This document shows positions 1 through 15,696 of a stretch of DNA of 64,000 nucleotides, in pieces (positions within the stretch are counted from its first letter, which is position 1; each line of letters begins with the position of its first letter). The notes below the pieces were generated by a model. That model saw only the letters and a program-made list of their open reading frames with translations, made no database searches and was not told where the DNA came from. The translations under genes were made by a program, and so were the position numbers. Origin of the DNA: Heloderma charlesbogerti (taxonomy: Eukaryota; Chordata; Lepidosauria; Squamata; Helodermatidae); contig JANEZZ010002877.1 in NCBI GenBank assembly GCA_026122225.1, forward strand, positions 1,736,001 through 1,800,000, written 5' to 3'.

Positions 1-784
1 CTCCCCACTCTCTTTTTGAGTCAGGGATGTACATCATATTTAGACCAACAGCTAGGCAACTGAAAGAAGAAAATGTCTGGTCCCAGGTGCCAGGTTAGTG
101 TCAGTTTTAATTAATGTCACAGCAGTTGCTGGCATGAGTTTAACTTTGATGTTCCATTACAGAAACTTGGGAAAATTAAATACTGCATGATAAGTTATTT
201 CCATGTAATCTAGAGAAAAGGTTAGAGTGTAATCTGTGATAGTTCTGTTTAAGACTGAAACAGTGCCTTCTTCAAGCCTCTGGAGCTTCGGTGGTGCTGT
301 AAGTCATAAAATAAATATATAAACTCGTTACGTTATATTCCTACTCTTGGTGTAGCATTGTAGACTGCTTAACCAAACAAAACCACATAATATTGGGAAT
401 TATTTTTTCCTCCCATATAGGAGTTGCATCTAGAACCTTCAGTATTGCTCATCTTTGTATTGGTTGTGCACACAGGACATGATCCAGCTCTTATATGAAC
501 GGGATGGGAAGGGGAACATCATTACTGAATGGCGGTCCTAGACCAATCACAGTCGACAGGATGGGCATCCTGTTCTGTGAAGGCTTTCCTGGAGACAGTC
601 TAATTGTTAATTTAGGATGCATCCCAAAGGCAATTAAATTACTGAGACAGGGTCAAATTCATTGGTACAAAGTGCCCCACCTGGCTCTAGGATGGGGTTG
701 CATGACCCAGAAGGTCCCTGCACAGCTGATCTAACTGATGCTGCCTTGGCCTCATCAGTACATCTGAGAATACACAGTGGTAAT
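1..784. other. NMNAT3 intron, no recognised feature
   Basis: The stretch is AT-rich with no reading frame resembling a known protein and no repeat ends that I recognise. The short open frame at 495-734 has no recognisable domain. It lies upstream of the first NMNAT3 exon visible in the window, so it is inferred to be intron of that gene. Confidence 0.5.
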
Positions 785-1062
785 TTCATTTCACTTTCAT
801 TTCATTTATTACATTTCTATACTCCCCAATAGCGAAAGCTGTCTGGGTGGGTCACAACATGATAAAACATAATATAAAACCTTTAACATACAAAAAATTA
901 AAACCTTTTGAAATACAATTAACAATGCAACTACCATAATCTGATTAAAAAAAAAAAAAAACACCCAGTAGCAGTAAAAAGCCCCATCATATGCCATCAA
1001 ATGTCTGGGAGTAGAGGAAAGTCATAACCTGGCATTGAAAAGATTATAGTGTTGGCGCCAGA
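785..1062 (-). repeat. L2/CR1-group LINE 3' tail
   Basis: Read on the minus strand the tail contains the degenerate LINE 3' phrase 'gtgacccacccagacagc', then a stretch close to 'ctattggggagtatagaaat' and a TAAATGAAATG-like end. A closely similar tail (phrase 'taccgcccaatagccgaag' on the plus strand) occurs at about 31860-31925. Assignment to the L2/CR1 group comes from recalled vertebrate LINE tails, so the exact subfamily is inference. Confidence 0.45.
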
Positions 1063-1337
1063 GAGATCTCACTGGAGAGGGCATTCCACAATTGGGGGGG
1101 GGGCACCATCATTAGGCCTCACCATAGATGCCCTGTGTATCTGAGATCAGTACAGTTAGTTTTTCACATTCAAAATGGCTAACTTTACATTTTAAATGGC
1201 TACAGATTCAGCATACAATCCAGGGATGTCTTTATTTCTCTGCCACAGGGCTGGAAGTAGGACAGCTAGTTTTTAACTTTAATTGTAGCCGGTATGAATG
1301 ACCTGAAGTAATTGGTCAGCAATAAACATGATGCCAT

Positions 1338-1420
1338 TTTATGGCTTCACTTCAGATTTTCACTTTAATAGAATGGTTTGTACTTTCTATTAAAGTGTGC
1401 ATCTGAAGTGAGACCATAAA
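1338..1420. repeat. Short hairpin MITE-like element
   Basis: The arms 'TTTATGGCTTCACTTCAGAT...CACTTTAATAGAA' and 'TTCTATTAAAGTG...ATCTGAAGTGAGACCATAAA' are near-perfect reverse complements of about 36 bases around a loop of roughly a dozen bases. Nothing is coded. It looks like a small foldback element, but no target duplication was identified. Confidence 0.5.
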
Positions 1421-1605
1421 TTACTTTGGCAAAGTCTAGAGGACCCATTAATGGAATCTACTAAAAATAAACTAGAAAAATCATCTGTCAGGGCTAGTTT
1501 ATGTATGATTGCCCCTGCTTACAAAATATACTAGATAATATTCTAAAGCCTTTGCCAGCCCTGAATTTTTGTTGAATTTCAGAGCAATCATTTGTCTCAG
1601 ATAAG

Positions 1606-2636
1606 GGTTGTTGTTGTTGTTCAGTCGTTCAGTCGTGTCTGACTCTTCGTGACCCCATGGACCATAGCACGCCAGGCCTTCCTGTCCTGCATTCTATCCC
1701 GGAGTGTGCTCAAGTTCATATTCATTGCATCAGTGATGCTATCTAGCCATCTCATCCTCTGCCATCCCCTTCTCCTTTTGCCTTCAGTCTTTCCCAGCAT
1801 CAGGGTCTTTTCCAGAGAGTTTTCTCTTCGCATTAGGTGGCCAAAATATTTGAGCTTCAGCTTCAGTATCTGTCCTTCCAATGAGCACTCAGGGTTGTTT
1901 TCCTTTAGTATGGACTGATTTGACCTCCTTGCAGTCCAGGGGACTCGTAAGAGTCTTCTCCAGCACCACAGTTCGAAAGCATCAATTCTTCGGCGCTCAG
2001 CCTTCCTTATAGTCCAGCTCTCACAGCCATACATTACTACTGGGAAAACCATAGCTTTGATTAGATGGACCTTTGTCGGCAAGGTGATGTCTCTGCTTCT
2101 TACTATGCTGTCTAGGTTGGCCATAGCTTTCCTCCCAAGGAGCAAGCGTCTTTTCATTTCATGGCTACAGTCACCGTCTGCGGTGATCTTGGAGCCCAAG
2201 AAAGTAAAATCTGTCACTGCTTCCATTTCTTCCCCTTCTATATGCCAGGAAGTGATGGGGCCAGATGCCATGATCTTCGTTTTTTTAATGTTGAGTTTCA
2301 AACTAGCTTTTGCACTCTCCTCTTTCACCCTCAACAAGAGGCTCTTGAGATCCTCTTCACTTTCTGCCATTAGGGTGGTATCGTCTGCATATCGGAGGTT
2401 GTTGATAATTCTCCCAGCAATCTTAATTCCGACCTCTGATTCATCCAACCCGGCATTTCTCATGATGTACTCTGCATATAAGTTAAATAAGCAGGGTGAC
2501 AATATGCAGCCTTGTCGTACTCCTTTCCCAATTTTGAACCAATCGGTTGTTCCATGTCTGGTTCTTACTGTTGCTTCTTGACCCTCGTACAGGTTTCTCA
2601 GGAGACAGGTAAGGTGGTCTGGTACTCCCATCACAC
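1606..2636 (-). mobile_element. BovB (RTE) LINE, 5'-truncated copy 1
   Basis: The minus-strand reading frame encodes the C-terminal part of a BovB reverse transcriptase. It begins around the GVRQGCILSP motif, continues through the catalytic YADD motif (NNLRYADDTTLMAE) and the conserved YGCESWTIRKAE and LWCWRRLLRVPWTARRSN blocks, and ends with VTKSQTRLND. The 3' end is the typical (TTG)n-TTCAGTCGTTCAG sequence (plus-strand view). Compared with the copy at 19983-23020, homology stops at about 2636, so it is a 5'-truncated insertion, as expected from target-primed reverse transcription. The frame is open for about 345 codons, so the copy is fairly young. It sits antisense within the NMNAT3 intron. 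Confidence 0.93.
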
Positions 2637-6899
<4,263 letters not shown>

Positions 6900-7029
6900 T
6901 AATGATGATGATGTTTTTTTACACTGGTGTATCCAAAGGTAGCGTGGAAAAGCTGTATCTTAGGAATGTTTAACCAACACTGAAAGTAAAATTCTGTTCC
7001 AAGGGCAAGCAAATTCAAGAAATCGTCAT

Positions 7030-7165
7030 CTCATATGTTTTCCAAAATCCAGGTTTTCAGAGTTTCTTGACCCAGACTGGGGAAATGGAGAACTGGCAGG
7101 TTGCTGACATTGGAAATAGTAGGATGCAGAGTCTGATCCCATGGAGAAGACACAAGGAGTTTTAG
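7030..7165 (-). repeat. Dispersed repeat, copy inverted relative to 8275-8415
   Basis: The reverse complement of this stretch aligns with 8284-8400 over blocks such as 'gcatcctact', 'ttccattgccccagtc'-like and 'attttggcaaacata'-like text. It is an old interspersed repeat of unknown family, present here in opposite orientation to its neighbour. Confidence 0.5.
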
Positions 7166-7506
7166 AGGATGAACTGCAGTGGCTGGCAACTTTGGGGGCC
7201 TGTGGGGACATTTGGCAATTTGAGAAACTGCCCTGGGCACCACCACGAAATGGCCATCATGGGAGGCATAGTTAGTCACAAAGGACAAGTAACCTGCCCA
7301 AAAGATTGGAGTGCAAGGCATAGTTGGGGTCTGAGCCCCAATACACAAAACAACTCCTTTGAATCCTCAATTTTCAGTGCCAGGAGAAGCCTATTTCATA
7401 AAAGGCAAACTCTTTCTCTCTCACATCGCTCTGTCAGAAAACACATTTCCCCATCTCTTTCTCTCTCTCACTCTGGTTAACCACCTGTAGACTCCCCTCT
7501 TCAATT

Positions 7507-7527
7507 CTCTCTCCTCTCCCTCTCCCT

Positions 7528-7589
<62 letters not shown>
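7507..7589. repeat. Compound microsatellite (CCCTCT)n-(TC)n-(AC)n
   Basis: A run of CTCCCT-type hexamers passes into pure TC dinucleotides and then AC dinucleotides. Open frames read across it give artificial Arg-Glu or Cys-Val repeats and are not genes. Confidence 0.97.
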
Positions 7590-7590
<1 letters not shown>

Positions 7591-8214
7591 TGATGCACCA
7601 AGAAGGGTGTCCAGGAGTGCACCCACGGCCACCGTGTTGCCTTTACTGAAGCACATCAGACCACAGGATATCTTTCTGAGATCCCTGGTCCCTTCTAGCA
7701 TCTGAGATTTCATCAGGCACATCTTTGAACTTTTTCTGCACAGGCTTACGGGCTTGCTTAAGTTTAGTGTGTTAAAAAAAGAAGAAAGTTCAGATACGGC
7801 ACTGAAAGTCTGGATGCTGCGTTATGTTTCAGATACAAGCATCTGCGCTTCCACAACAACCCTGAGTGTGTCAAAGAATATTCGAATTGTCGAATGTCGT
7901 TCTAATCATTGTATAATCAGAAAGGCGAAAGAAATCTTTTATTATCTATAGTCTAATTTTAGATTATTGCTAGGTTTAGTAAAACTTATCGTATGTGCCC
8001 TACAATGCCAACAAATTGGCTCTGTAGCTCAGAAGCAGGTGGGAAGTGGGTGGAGAAAGGAAAATGCTTTCCATAATCTTCTGGTCAACCCTGTAGAAAT
8101 AAACTTAAGTTTGTTTCTTTAACTTACATTTTGAAGATTAATAGATGGCAAGGTGGCCCCACTAGATTTACGTTGTTCCTCGTGCAGGCTCTGTCCATGT
8201 ATCAAACTGTTGAT

Positions 8215-8485
8215 GAACAGCAGCTTGCCGCATGTATTCCATAACTTTTATCTACGTCATTGTAACCTTCAGTGAAAAGATCCTTCCTCATGGGATGGGC
8301 CTCAGCATCCTACTGTCTCCAGTGTCAACAGCCTGTTAGCTTTCCATTGCCCCAGTCCTCAACAAAAATTCTTAAGTACACTGAAATCCCAGATTTTGGC
8401 AAACATAATATAGGATGCAGCAACTTATCTTATGTACTGGATTACTTTTATCCATGCCACTGTAATCTTCAGTGAAAGGATGCTT
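8215..8485 (+). repeat. Dispersed repeat with internal duplication
   Basis: The flanking blocks at about 8240-8285 and 8440-8482 both read like 'acttttatc(t/c)a(c/t)g(t/c)cactgtaa(c/t)cttcagtgaaa(a/g)gat'. They are direct duplicates about 200 bp apart around the segment shared (inverted) with 7030-7165. The family is unknown. Confidence 0.5.
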
Positions 8486-9183
8486 TGATGTCTGCAAAAC
8501 CCTGACAAGGAATACTTTTTAACCAAATTGATGAACTTCAAAGATAGTTCAGTTGTTCTCCTTGTAATGCAGTAAGCCTCTCCACAAAGCAAGACACTGA
8601 ATTTGTACTCGTACTAGTCACTTTATTTTAGGTATATGTAATTTTTAAAAGCTGTCTATAGATATAGATATAACATAGCTCAATCCCATGTATAAGCAGA
8701 AGTAAGTGCCATTGTAGTCAGTGGAGCTCAGTCACCATTGAACTCAGTGGGACTTCTAAAGTAGATATGCAGAGATTTGCACTGTTAAATTATCTTCTCT
8801 GCAGAGGATTTTTTTACTCCCAGTCCATGTGCAGGTACAACAGGTTGTGACCTCAGCCCTCTTCAATATTTACTTGTATTAAAGGGGTGTACGAATAGAA
8901 AGCAGGGCCTTGCCCCCAGCCCTGGTCATCTGCAATGGGGAAGACTTACATAGACTTTTCCGGGAGTTGGAACCCTGATTACATGGGGTTAATCTCCTGG
9001 GAAAGCCTACTTGAACAGAGGTCTCCATGTAGGTTCCCCAGCTCAGATTTCCATGCCTAACGTGGGTGTCAGGGCCAGAGGAAGCCACCTGATGTCAGGA
9101 GGATCCCTTCCTTAGCGTAGACACCCTTCATGCAAGTAACGCATGGAGGAGGCTTTAGTCTAATCTCATGCAATGCGCCAGGG

Positions 9184-9316
9184 GTCGGCAACCTACTGGC
9201 CTCTAGATGTTTGGGACTACAACTCCTATAAGCCCTAGCCAGCATGGCCAATAGTCAGGGTTTATGGGAGTTGTAGTCTAAAACATCTGGACAGCACCAG
9301 GTTGCCTACCCCTGCA
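9184..9316. mobile_element. hAT-like palindromic MITE
   Basis: The element starts CAGGGGTCGGCAACCT and ends AGGTTGCCTACCCCTG, which are inverted. The middle is a second inverted pair around 'ggactacaactcctataag' and 'tgggagttgtagtc'. CAGGGGT ends are typical of hAT MITEs. Weakly matching flanks (caatgcgc and caatacat) may be a decayed 8-bp target duplication. Confidence 0.75.
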
Positions 9317-9361
9317 ATACATGGTACATGGAGGGCACCTTCAGTTGTATTAACTGTTTTA

Positions 9362-9925
9362 ATGACCCAGTTCACATGATCACCACAGCTTAAACAAGAC
9401 ACAGTGGTTTATTTAAGCTGCGGCACATGCTGGGTGCTATTTGCCTAATTACCTGCCTGGGTGCAGCTTGTCATGTCATCCGAACCTGGGTGGCATGGCT
9501 TGTTGGAGGGGGAAATAACCCTCAAATAACCCAAGAACAGGCCGTGATTGTGCAAACTGGGCCATTGTCTGAATTCCATTCATAGCCATGTCTTTTCATT
9601 ACCTGCATCTTTTTACAACCAGCTTGACAGAAGTCTGTTTTGGTATTCCATTTTTCCTCCTTTCCCCCCTTTCTCATTCCAGACAGATAGAGTGGATTCA
9701 GACAATCATTTTCAGCTTAAATTTTCAGCTGTTTTAAGATTGTGCGTGGCTTGTTAACCACACCAACAACCCACCGTCACTGGGTTCGGACAGCACAACA
9801 AGCTACAAACAGGTGTTGGATTAACGAATGGGTGCCCAGCTCATGCAGCTAACCACAGTGACTTATTTAAGCCACTGTGGCTGAAAATGATGGGGCAAAC
9901 CAGGTCACTCTGTTCCCTTTCCTGT
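9362..9925. mobile_element. Possible larger MITE with degenerate inverted ends
   Basis: The left part reads 'tgacccagttcacatgatca' then 'acacagtggtttatttaagc'. The reverse complement of the right part gives similar text ('tgacctggtttgcc', then 'cacagtggcttaaataag'). The resemblance is partial and no target duplication was found, so the call is tentative. Confidence 0.35.
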
Positions 9926-10377
9926 GATTAGACTTATTTTCTATTCCTCATGTGAAGTCTCTTGTGTTTTCTATGGCAGTAACGTAAACAGTCTGAAGTC
10001 CTCAGAAAAACTGCCTAGGCTTTGTACTTCATATAAGGAAATTTTCCTTGGCATTGTCATCGTTAACAAGGGTGCCTCAGAATGGGTGTCCGAATGCATT
10101 TCACATTGCTATGATATGGCAGACCCCAAAATGGAGGGCCGTGTCAAGGACCATTTGATCACAAAAAAGGCAGCATCCTATGTATGGTTCAAGGATGCTT
10201 TTCATTGTAAATGTCAACAAAACAACTATGTAGATCAAATGTATATAATACACTTAGGAGGCGAGGAAGGGCTTTTCTGCAGGCTAACTCGGCTAGTGAT
10301 CGTGGGTATTTTATTTCTTGCTACCGCTGCCTTGTTTGCTTGCGTCATCTAGTTCTTTTGCTATGCAAACAGCTTAA

Positions 10378-10546
10378 AGATACAATCCTATGCATGATTA
10401 CACAGAAAAATGTCCTACAGCTCCCAGCATTCCCTAGCCAGCATGCATGTCCTACAGCTCCCAGCATTCCCTAGCCAACATGGCTGGCTAGGAATCCTGG
10501 GAGTTGTGGGATGTTTTTATGTCTAATCATGCAGAAGATTGTACTC
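10378..10546. mobile_element. Palindromic MITE, 'CAATCCTATG' end family
   Basis: The ends are 'tacaatcctatgcatgatta' and 'taatcatgcagaagattgta', which are inverted. Inside is a second inverted pair, 'acagctcccagcattcc' against 'ggaatcctgggagttgt', with part of the left arm duplicated ('cctacagctcccagcattcc' occurs twice). It is related in its ends to the elements at 47181-47312 and 27146-27596. Confidence 0.6.
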
Positions 10547-12477
10547 TAATATAGTCAGTCTGATCTGTGCTTGTCTGGATTATATAGGTTTAGTTTTGGT
10601 TGGCTGGTGGGCGCATTTCCCTTCTTTGCAGCAAAGGTCCCATCAGTATTTTGATGTTCTGTGATGTTTGGATGCTTTGTTGCAGTCCTGCTGAACTGAT
10701 TCGCTGATGAAGGCAAAATTCTCCTTCTCAGTGCAAATTTGAGTTATCTCCATTACAGGGCAGAACCATTTGAAATATCTGACATGTTTTTATCTTCTCT
10801 GTCACATGGTAACAGTAACCAGCTGAAACACAATCATGACTGTGAGGCCAGCAGTGATACATCGATGCATGTAGCATGTGTTTCAGGCTATCATGCACAC
10901 ATCGGATACATATGTCCCTGTCTTGTTCATCTGGTAGCTGAGATAGTGGGAATTCCTAGACAATAACCTAGTTCTCATGTCACAGCATGCCACCCTGGGT
11001 GAATTTCTCTGCGGGGCTTGCTGTTTTGCATTTTAAAAAAATCAAGCCATGGTGGGGGCACTCCAACTTGTTGTTGTATGAGAACGCAGCAAGATTGCTG
11101 GGATGGTAAACAAGCCACCAGCAACCCTAAAACAGGCCATGGATTCTGGGTGGCCTGTTAATCACCCCAACAATGCACCCTCGCCAGGTTCAACATGTAA
11201 TGGGAAACTGCCCTTGCCCAGGCTTGATTTTTGAAAATGGTGGCCAGTACCGCAACAAGAAGTCCCATGGCAAAATTCACCCACAGTAGCTTCTCGTTAT
11301 GGCTCAGTGACTTTTCACCCATCCATATGCTGGCATTAAAGGCCATTCTCAATATTAGCTACATAGGAGACAAGACAAATGTTTAGAAATACCTGGCTAG
11401 TTTCTTCCATCTGATGGAGAAGTCTGTGCAATGTTAAATCAGTGTGTGTGTGTAAAAACTACATCTTTCATATGCTAACTGGGCAAACATCTTTTTTCTC
11501 CCAAGGAATTAGTAGCCTTAGGCATTCCCTTAGGGCCATGTAACTTTACTTCTGAAGGCATGAAAACAAGAAAAGATGTGTTTACAGTTCTAGCCTACTG
11601 CTGCAGCTTCCAGATGTCACAATTGTATTTGAATACAAGGCAAGGAAGAGCTGTTCCAAGCATTCCAGCTTTCTTTCTCCCTGCTCAGGCAGTCTTTGTG
11701 CCCTGTCTCCCCTCCAGATGTGCTGATTTCTGTCAGTGACTTCTCAGTTCTGTCACTGATCATTTTCTGTCACTGGTCATGTTCCATGGCATTGCATCTT
11801 GCTTTATTTAGTTTCTATTTCTATTTCTCTTGATTCTGTTTCAGTCTTGACAAGTGGAAATGGCTGTTAATTCTAGGAAACAGCTGGGAAAAGGTCTGAA
11901 AGCAGGAAACACTACTTAATGCTCTCAGTCCAGCTGTGAGAGGATTCCTTCCCAGTTTTCACACATTGCCCAGTTTGAGGGTTGATGCATGTGCTCTGCC
12001 TGTCTTCTGTAGTGAGTGAAATGATTGGTGATGCGGCATCTAAAAAATTGCATAACCAGGCTTTTACGTGTAAGATATGTTGAGAATCGGCAAGATAAAA
12101 AAAGTTTTATGCATGTTCACAAGTTCTGTATAAATGCAAAATTTATATAGAGAAATATAAACTAAATAAAGCAAGATGCAATGCCATGGAGAAGTGTAAT
12201 CACTGACAGAAATTAGCACAGATTGAGTAAGAAAACTCTATACAAAAGGAACATGTAAACTTCACATCTTTGGTAGTTTTTCTCTAATCCTCAGTTCACA
12301 TTATGCCTCAGTTTGGCTGGACTCTGCCAGTGCAGGTCTTAGTGGCACTGATGCAGCTGAACCAAACTGTGAGAGTTACAATCAGAACACTGGAGCTCCC
12401 AAATCTGGTGTGAGTTTTAATTTCTAGTGTTAGTCAGCATTTCTATATTTAATTAACATGAAAAACTTACGTATGTC

Positions 12478-12550
12478 TTCTCAGACGTAAGCCCCACTGA
12501 GTTCAGTGGAGCTTATTTCCAGGTAAATGTGCATAGGATTGCAGCCCAAA
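12478..12550. repeat. Small palindromic repeat (AAGCCCCACTGA/TCAGTGG type)
   Basis: The core 'gtaagccccactgagttcag' pairs with 'tggagcttatttcc', followed by 'gtgcataggattgcagccc'. The same structure recurs at about 8685-8765, 27786-27880, 28092-28172, 46664-46800 and 47336-47425, so it is a high-copy short MITE or SINE-like family in this genome. Confidence 0.6.
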
Positions 12551-12906
12551 GCTGTTAGAAAAAAGTGTTGATACTTCCTCCAGTAGAGGCACTCAAGACA
12601 AGGGGAATCTTTTATTCTATCTTAAAGCATTCTAAGCACCCACCACATTGCTACTTACATCCATACTTCAGACCTAAGAATGCTCATAGGGAGGAGACTC
12701 TAGCATACTCTCAACCTCTGTAGGCCCCTGAATGGGTCATCTACATAGCTTGTAGCTTGCTTGGAATGCATCTGTGCAATTGTTTACTGATCTTGGCAAC
12801 CATGCTCATGTTGTTCTTGCCTTATGTCCCTTACAAGGCTGCTTGTAGAATAGTGAATTCATATTAATGTTGTGTTGCTGCTTTTAAGATCCTGAATGGC
12901 ATAGAC

Positions 12907-13043
12907 CAGGGGTGGACAACTTGTGGCACTCCAGATGTTTTGGCCTAGAATTCCCATCAGTGCTAGCTAGCATAGCCAATGGTGAGGGATGATGGGAGTT
13001 GTAGGCCAAAACATCTCAAAGGCCACAAGTTGCCCACCCCTGG
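12907..13043. mobile_element. hAT-like palindromic MITE
   Basis: The left end is CAGGGGTGGACAACTTGTGG and the right end is the inverted CCACAAGTTGCCCACCCCTG. A second inverted layer lies just inside (ccagatgttttggcc against ggccaaaacatct). It has the same general design as 9184-9316. The candidate 8-bp flanks GCATAGAC and GCAAAGGC are only partly alike. Confidence 0.82.
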
Positions 13044-13096
13044 CAAAGGCCCTGACTGTACCAAAAATCTGCTCTTGCAATCTCACCATAGGGACT

Positions 13097-14249
13097 GAGG
13101 GCCGATCTACATTGTGCCTGCCATCGCAACAAATTTGGTGTCCTGTCGGGTTAAACGCTCGTGCATTAAAACGTGATTATCCACACTCAGCCATTTTCCC
13201 CACTGCGGTGCTTCATCGAATGCGCAAGCTCGGTTCACACTCGAGCGCTGTGCTGTTTTCCTGCTCTTAAACACGGCAGCTCTCATTGGAGGATCAGAAA
13301 CTCTTCCTGTTTCTGCTGATTCCATGCCCACTGCACGGCAGTGGCGCGGGAGAGGCTTGTCATTTTTCACATGTTTTCCTGGCCTTGGGGAAAACAACCA
13401 GCTTATCCCTTGCCGCTGCCACTGTAGCAGGTGGGGGTGGAGGGAAAAAGGAGGCACGTATCCTCTTCTCCACCCCCACCTGCTGGAGGCCAGGGCAAGA
13501 GGCTAGGGGGTGTCTGCCAATGCTCTTTTCCCCACGCCAGCCCTTGACAGCCTGCGCGAGGAAGAGGGGCAGTGGCGGCGGCACCCAGCTCTCGCGTTTT
13601 GGGGGGAGGGGTTGCTGGCATCTTCGAAGATTCACATCTTCAAATCTTTGGATCTTCAAAGATCATGCCTGAATTAGAAAAAAAAAATTGCGGAGAAGCC
13701 TCGATTCTTCAAAGATAACGCCTTAATTAAAAAAAAAAAAAAGCTGAAGCGGGGGATAGAAGGGGGTAAAACTTAGTCTCATTTGAAGGGATAGAACAAC
13801 CCCCTCCTCAGTGCAGGAAGCCTGCATTCCCAGGTGGTCGCCCATCCAACTACTGACCAGGGCCAACCCTGCTTAGCTTCCGAGACCGGACAAGTGCATA
13901 CACATCCAGCCCTTTGCTTGTTGCTGAGGAAACATTGAGTGCTGAGGAAGCTATGCGATCAGTAGCCAGAAGACGACATGGGGACATCGAGAGCTGTGAT
14001 TGGACAGGAGGGAAATACAAACACCGCCGTATATGGACAGGCAGAGGAGAGAACTACGACCAGCTACGGTAGCAAAGGTGGAAAATCAGAGCACATTAAG
14101 GGGAAATACTGGAATATCAGGGTATTGAAACCGGGGGCACAGAAGCGGGAAATTCCGGTTCCAGTTCAAGGCGGGCACTGCATAGTGTGAAAGACGGGCG
14201 GTGAAACCTCATTGGAAGCGAAGAAACCCATAAGTCTAGATCGGCCCTG
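13097..14249. mobile_element. Non-autonomous DNA transposon with GGGCCGATCTA ends
   Basis: The left end GAGGGCCGATCTA (13097-13109) and right end TAGATCGGCCCTG (14237-14249) form a 13-bp terminal inverted repeat with one mismatch. The interior is locally GC-rich, with open frames that match nothing I recognise. It contains a 5S rRNA-like segment and AT-rich TCTTCAAAGAT palindromes at about 13620-13715. No 8-bp flanking duplication is visible, so the superfamily is uncertain. Confidence 0.6.
13818..13891 (-). pseudogene. 5S rRNA-derived segment
   Basis: The plus strand reads 'cattcccaggtggtcgccca' then 'tccaactactgaccagggcc', then 'ccctgcttagcttccgagac'. This is the reverse complement of the 3' two thirds of vertebrate 5S rRNA (AAGCAGGG, GGTTAGTACTTGGATGGG-like and CCTGGGAAT blocks) with several substitutions. 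The 5' end of the 5S gene is missing, so it is a fragment and not a functional gene. It may be a captured pseudogene or the head of a 5S-derived SINE inside the surrounding transposon. Confidence 0.85.
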
Positions 14250-14848
14250 AGTTATGATGATACTGCCTTATGTTTGATTTTGTCATGATTCCCCCACAGT
14301 GGACCTTGAACTTGGGGTGGAAGATGAGGTGAGGATTCAGTGTGCTACCACACAGCTTTTCCCCAAAAGATAAAACAACAGAGAAGTCAGTTACATCAGC
14401 AAGGAAGCCTCTTTACACAAGTAGGCCAGAGCAGGTCAGGTGGGTCACCTTAACCCATATAAAGATATCTGGGTCAAGCTTGCTCACTGACCCGGGCAAC
14501 TAGATAACTCTTTTGTCATTGCTGGCTTCAGGCCACCTTTGCCTTGGTCCTTCTCTGTATCTGCTTTGCCTCTTCCCAAGTTCAACAGAAACAAAGTCAG
14601 ATAGGGTATCTCATCTTAAGCTAGCATAATCTGTCTTTCATATATTTTTATTCCTTTATTTCTTCCACCTTTCTATTCTCACCCTTATAAAATCCTTGTT
14701 AGTTTCATTTTTTGTTTCAATCCAAATTGTTGTTGTTCAGTTGTTCAGTCATGTCCGACTCTTTGTGACCCCATGGACATAGCATGCCAGGCCTTCCTGT
14801 CCTGCGCTCTCTCCCGGAGCGTGCTCAAGTCCATATTCATTGCATTAG

Positions 14849-15696
14849 TAGGAATGGCAGAGAATTCCGCCACGGATCTCAGTGAGGCCGAATGCCAGTG
14901 CACTCGGCCCCCTGAACTCCATGGCGGAACGGCCTGCCACCCCCCCGCCCCCCTGCGGACCCCCCCCAGAATGAGACTTACGTGGGGCAGACCTTCCAGG
15001 CGGCGGCAACCGGTCTTCCAACTGGCTGCCGCTGCCGCCATTTCCAGTGTTAAAAAAAAAAAAAAAGTCGTGATAGGCTACATAAAGATTTACGTAGCCT
15101 ATCATGGCTAGGTTAAAAAAAACAACAACAATGTGATAGGCTACGTAAATCTTTATGTAGCCTATCACGTCTGACTTTTAAAAAAACAAAATGCGTGTAC
15201 GCAAATGGCGGCGGCTACGGCCGCCACCATTTGCGTTCCTTATTTTGGCCCATCTTAGTCTACGTAAATATTTACGTACACTAAGACGGAGAAAATAAGG
15301 GGGAACATAAATAGCGTCCATAACACTATTGCGTTCCCCTTATTTTCACCGTCTTAGTCTACGTAAATATTTACGTAGACTAAGACGGGCCAAAATAAGG
15401 AACGGAAATGGCGGCGGCCGTAGCCACCGCCATCTGCATACGCGCGTTTGTTTTGTTTTTTTAAAGTCAGACGTGATAGGCTACGTAAAGATTTACGTAG
15501 CCTATCACGGCTGACTACAGGGACGCAAACGGCGGCGGCTACGGCTGCCTCCATTTGCGTCCATGCTAGCCAGCGGCTGGATGTCCGGCTGCTGGCGGAG
15601 CCGGCCGGCCAGGATTCCGGGGAGGAGGGATGGAGCGCCTCCCCCCCCCCAGCGGAAGCCGGCGGAGCCAGGTAAGGCCAATTTCATACATCCCTA
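14849..15696 (-). mobile_element. Palindromic hAT-like element, copy A (inside BovB)
   Basis: An 848-bp insertion in BovB is flanked by the 8-bp duplication TGCATTAG (14841-14848 and 15697-15704). The ends are TAGGAATG and (reverse complement) TAGGGATG. The interior is a series of hairpins: GTGATAGGCTAC... type at 15069-15106, 15132-15169 and 15471-15509; CTTAGTCTACGTAAATATT type at 15251-15288 and 15350-15388; and GCAAATGGCGGCGG type at 15199-15236, 15400-15440 and 15523-15560. They are arranged roughly as a mirror around an AAAATAAGG/CCTTATTTT centre near 15320. Relative to copies B and C it is inverted. It codes for nothing. Confidence 0.9.

Noticed and set aside
495..734. 79-codon open frame beginning MNGMGRG, superficially like the NMNAT 'MNGTGR' block
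   Set aside because: The rest of the frame does not resemble NMNAT, no splice sites fit, and the true homologous exon is at 6715-6898.
7434..7722. Open frames rich in Arg-Glu and Cys-Val
   Set aside because: They are translations of the TC/AC microsatellite.
15060..15560. Regularly spaced palindromic units that could suggest a CRISPR array
   Set aside because: Units differ in sequence, are mirror-ordered, have no unique spacers of constant length, and lie in a hAT-like element of a vertebrate genome.
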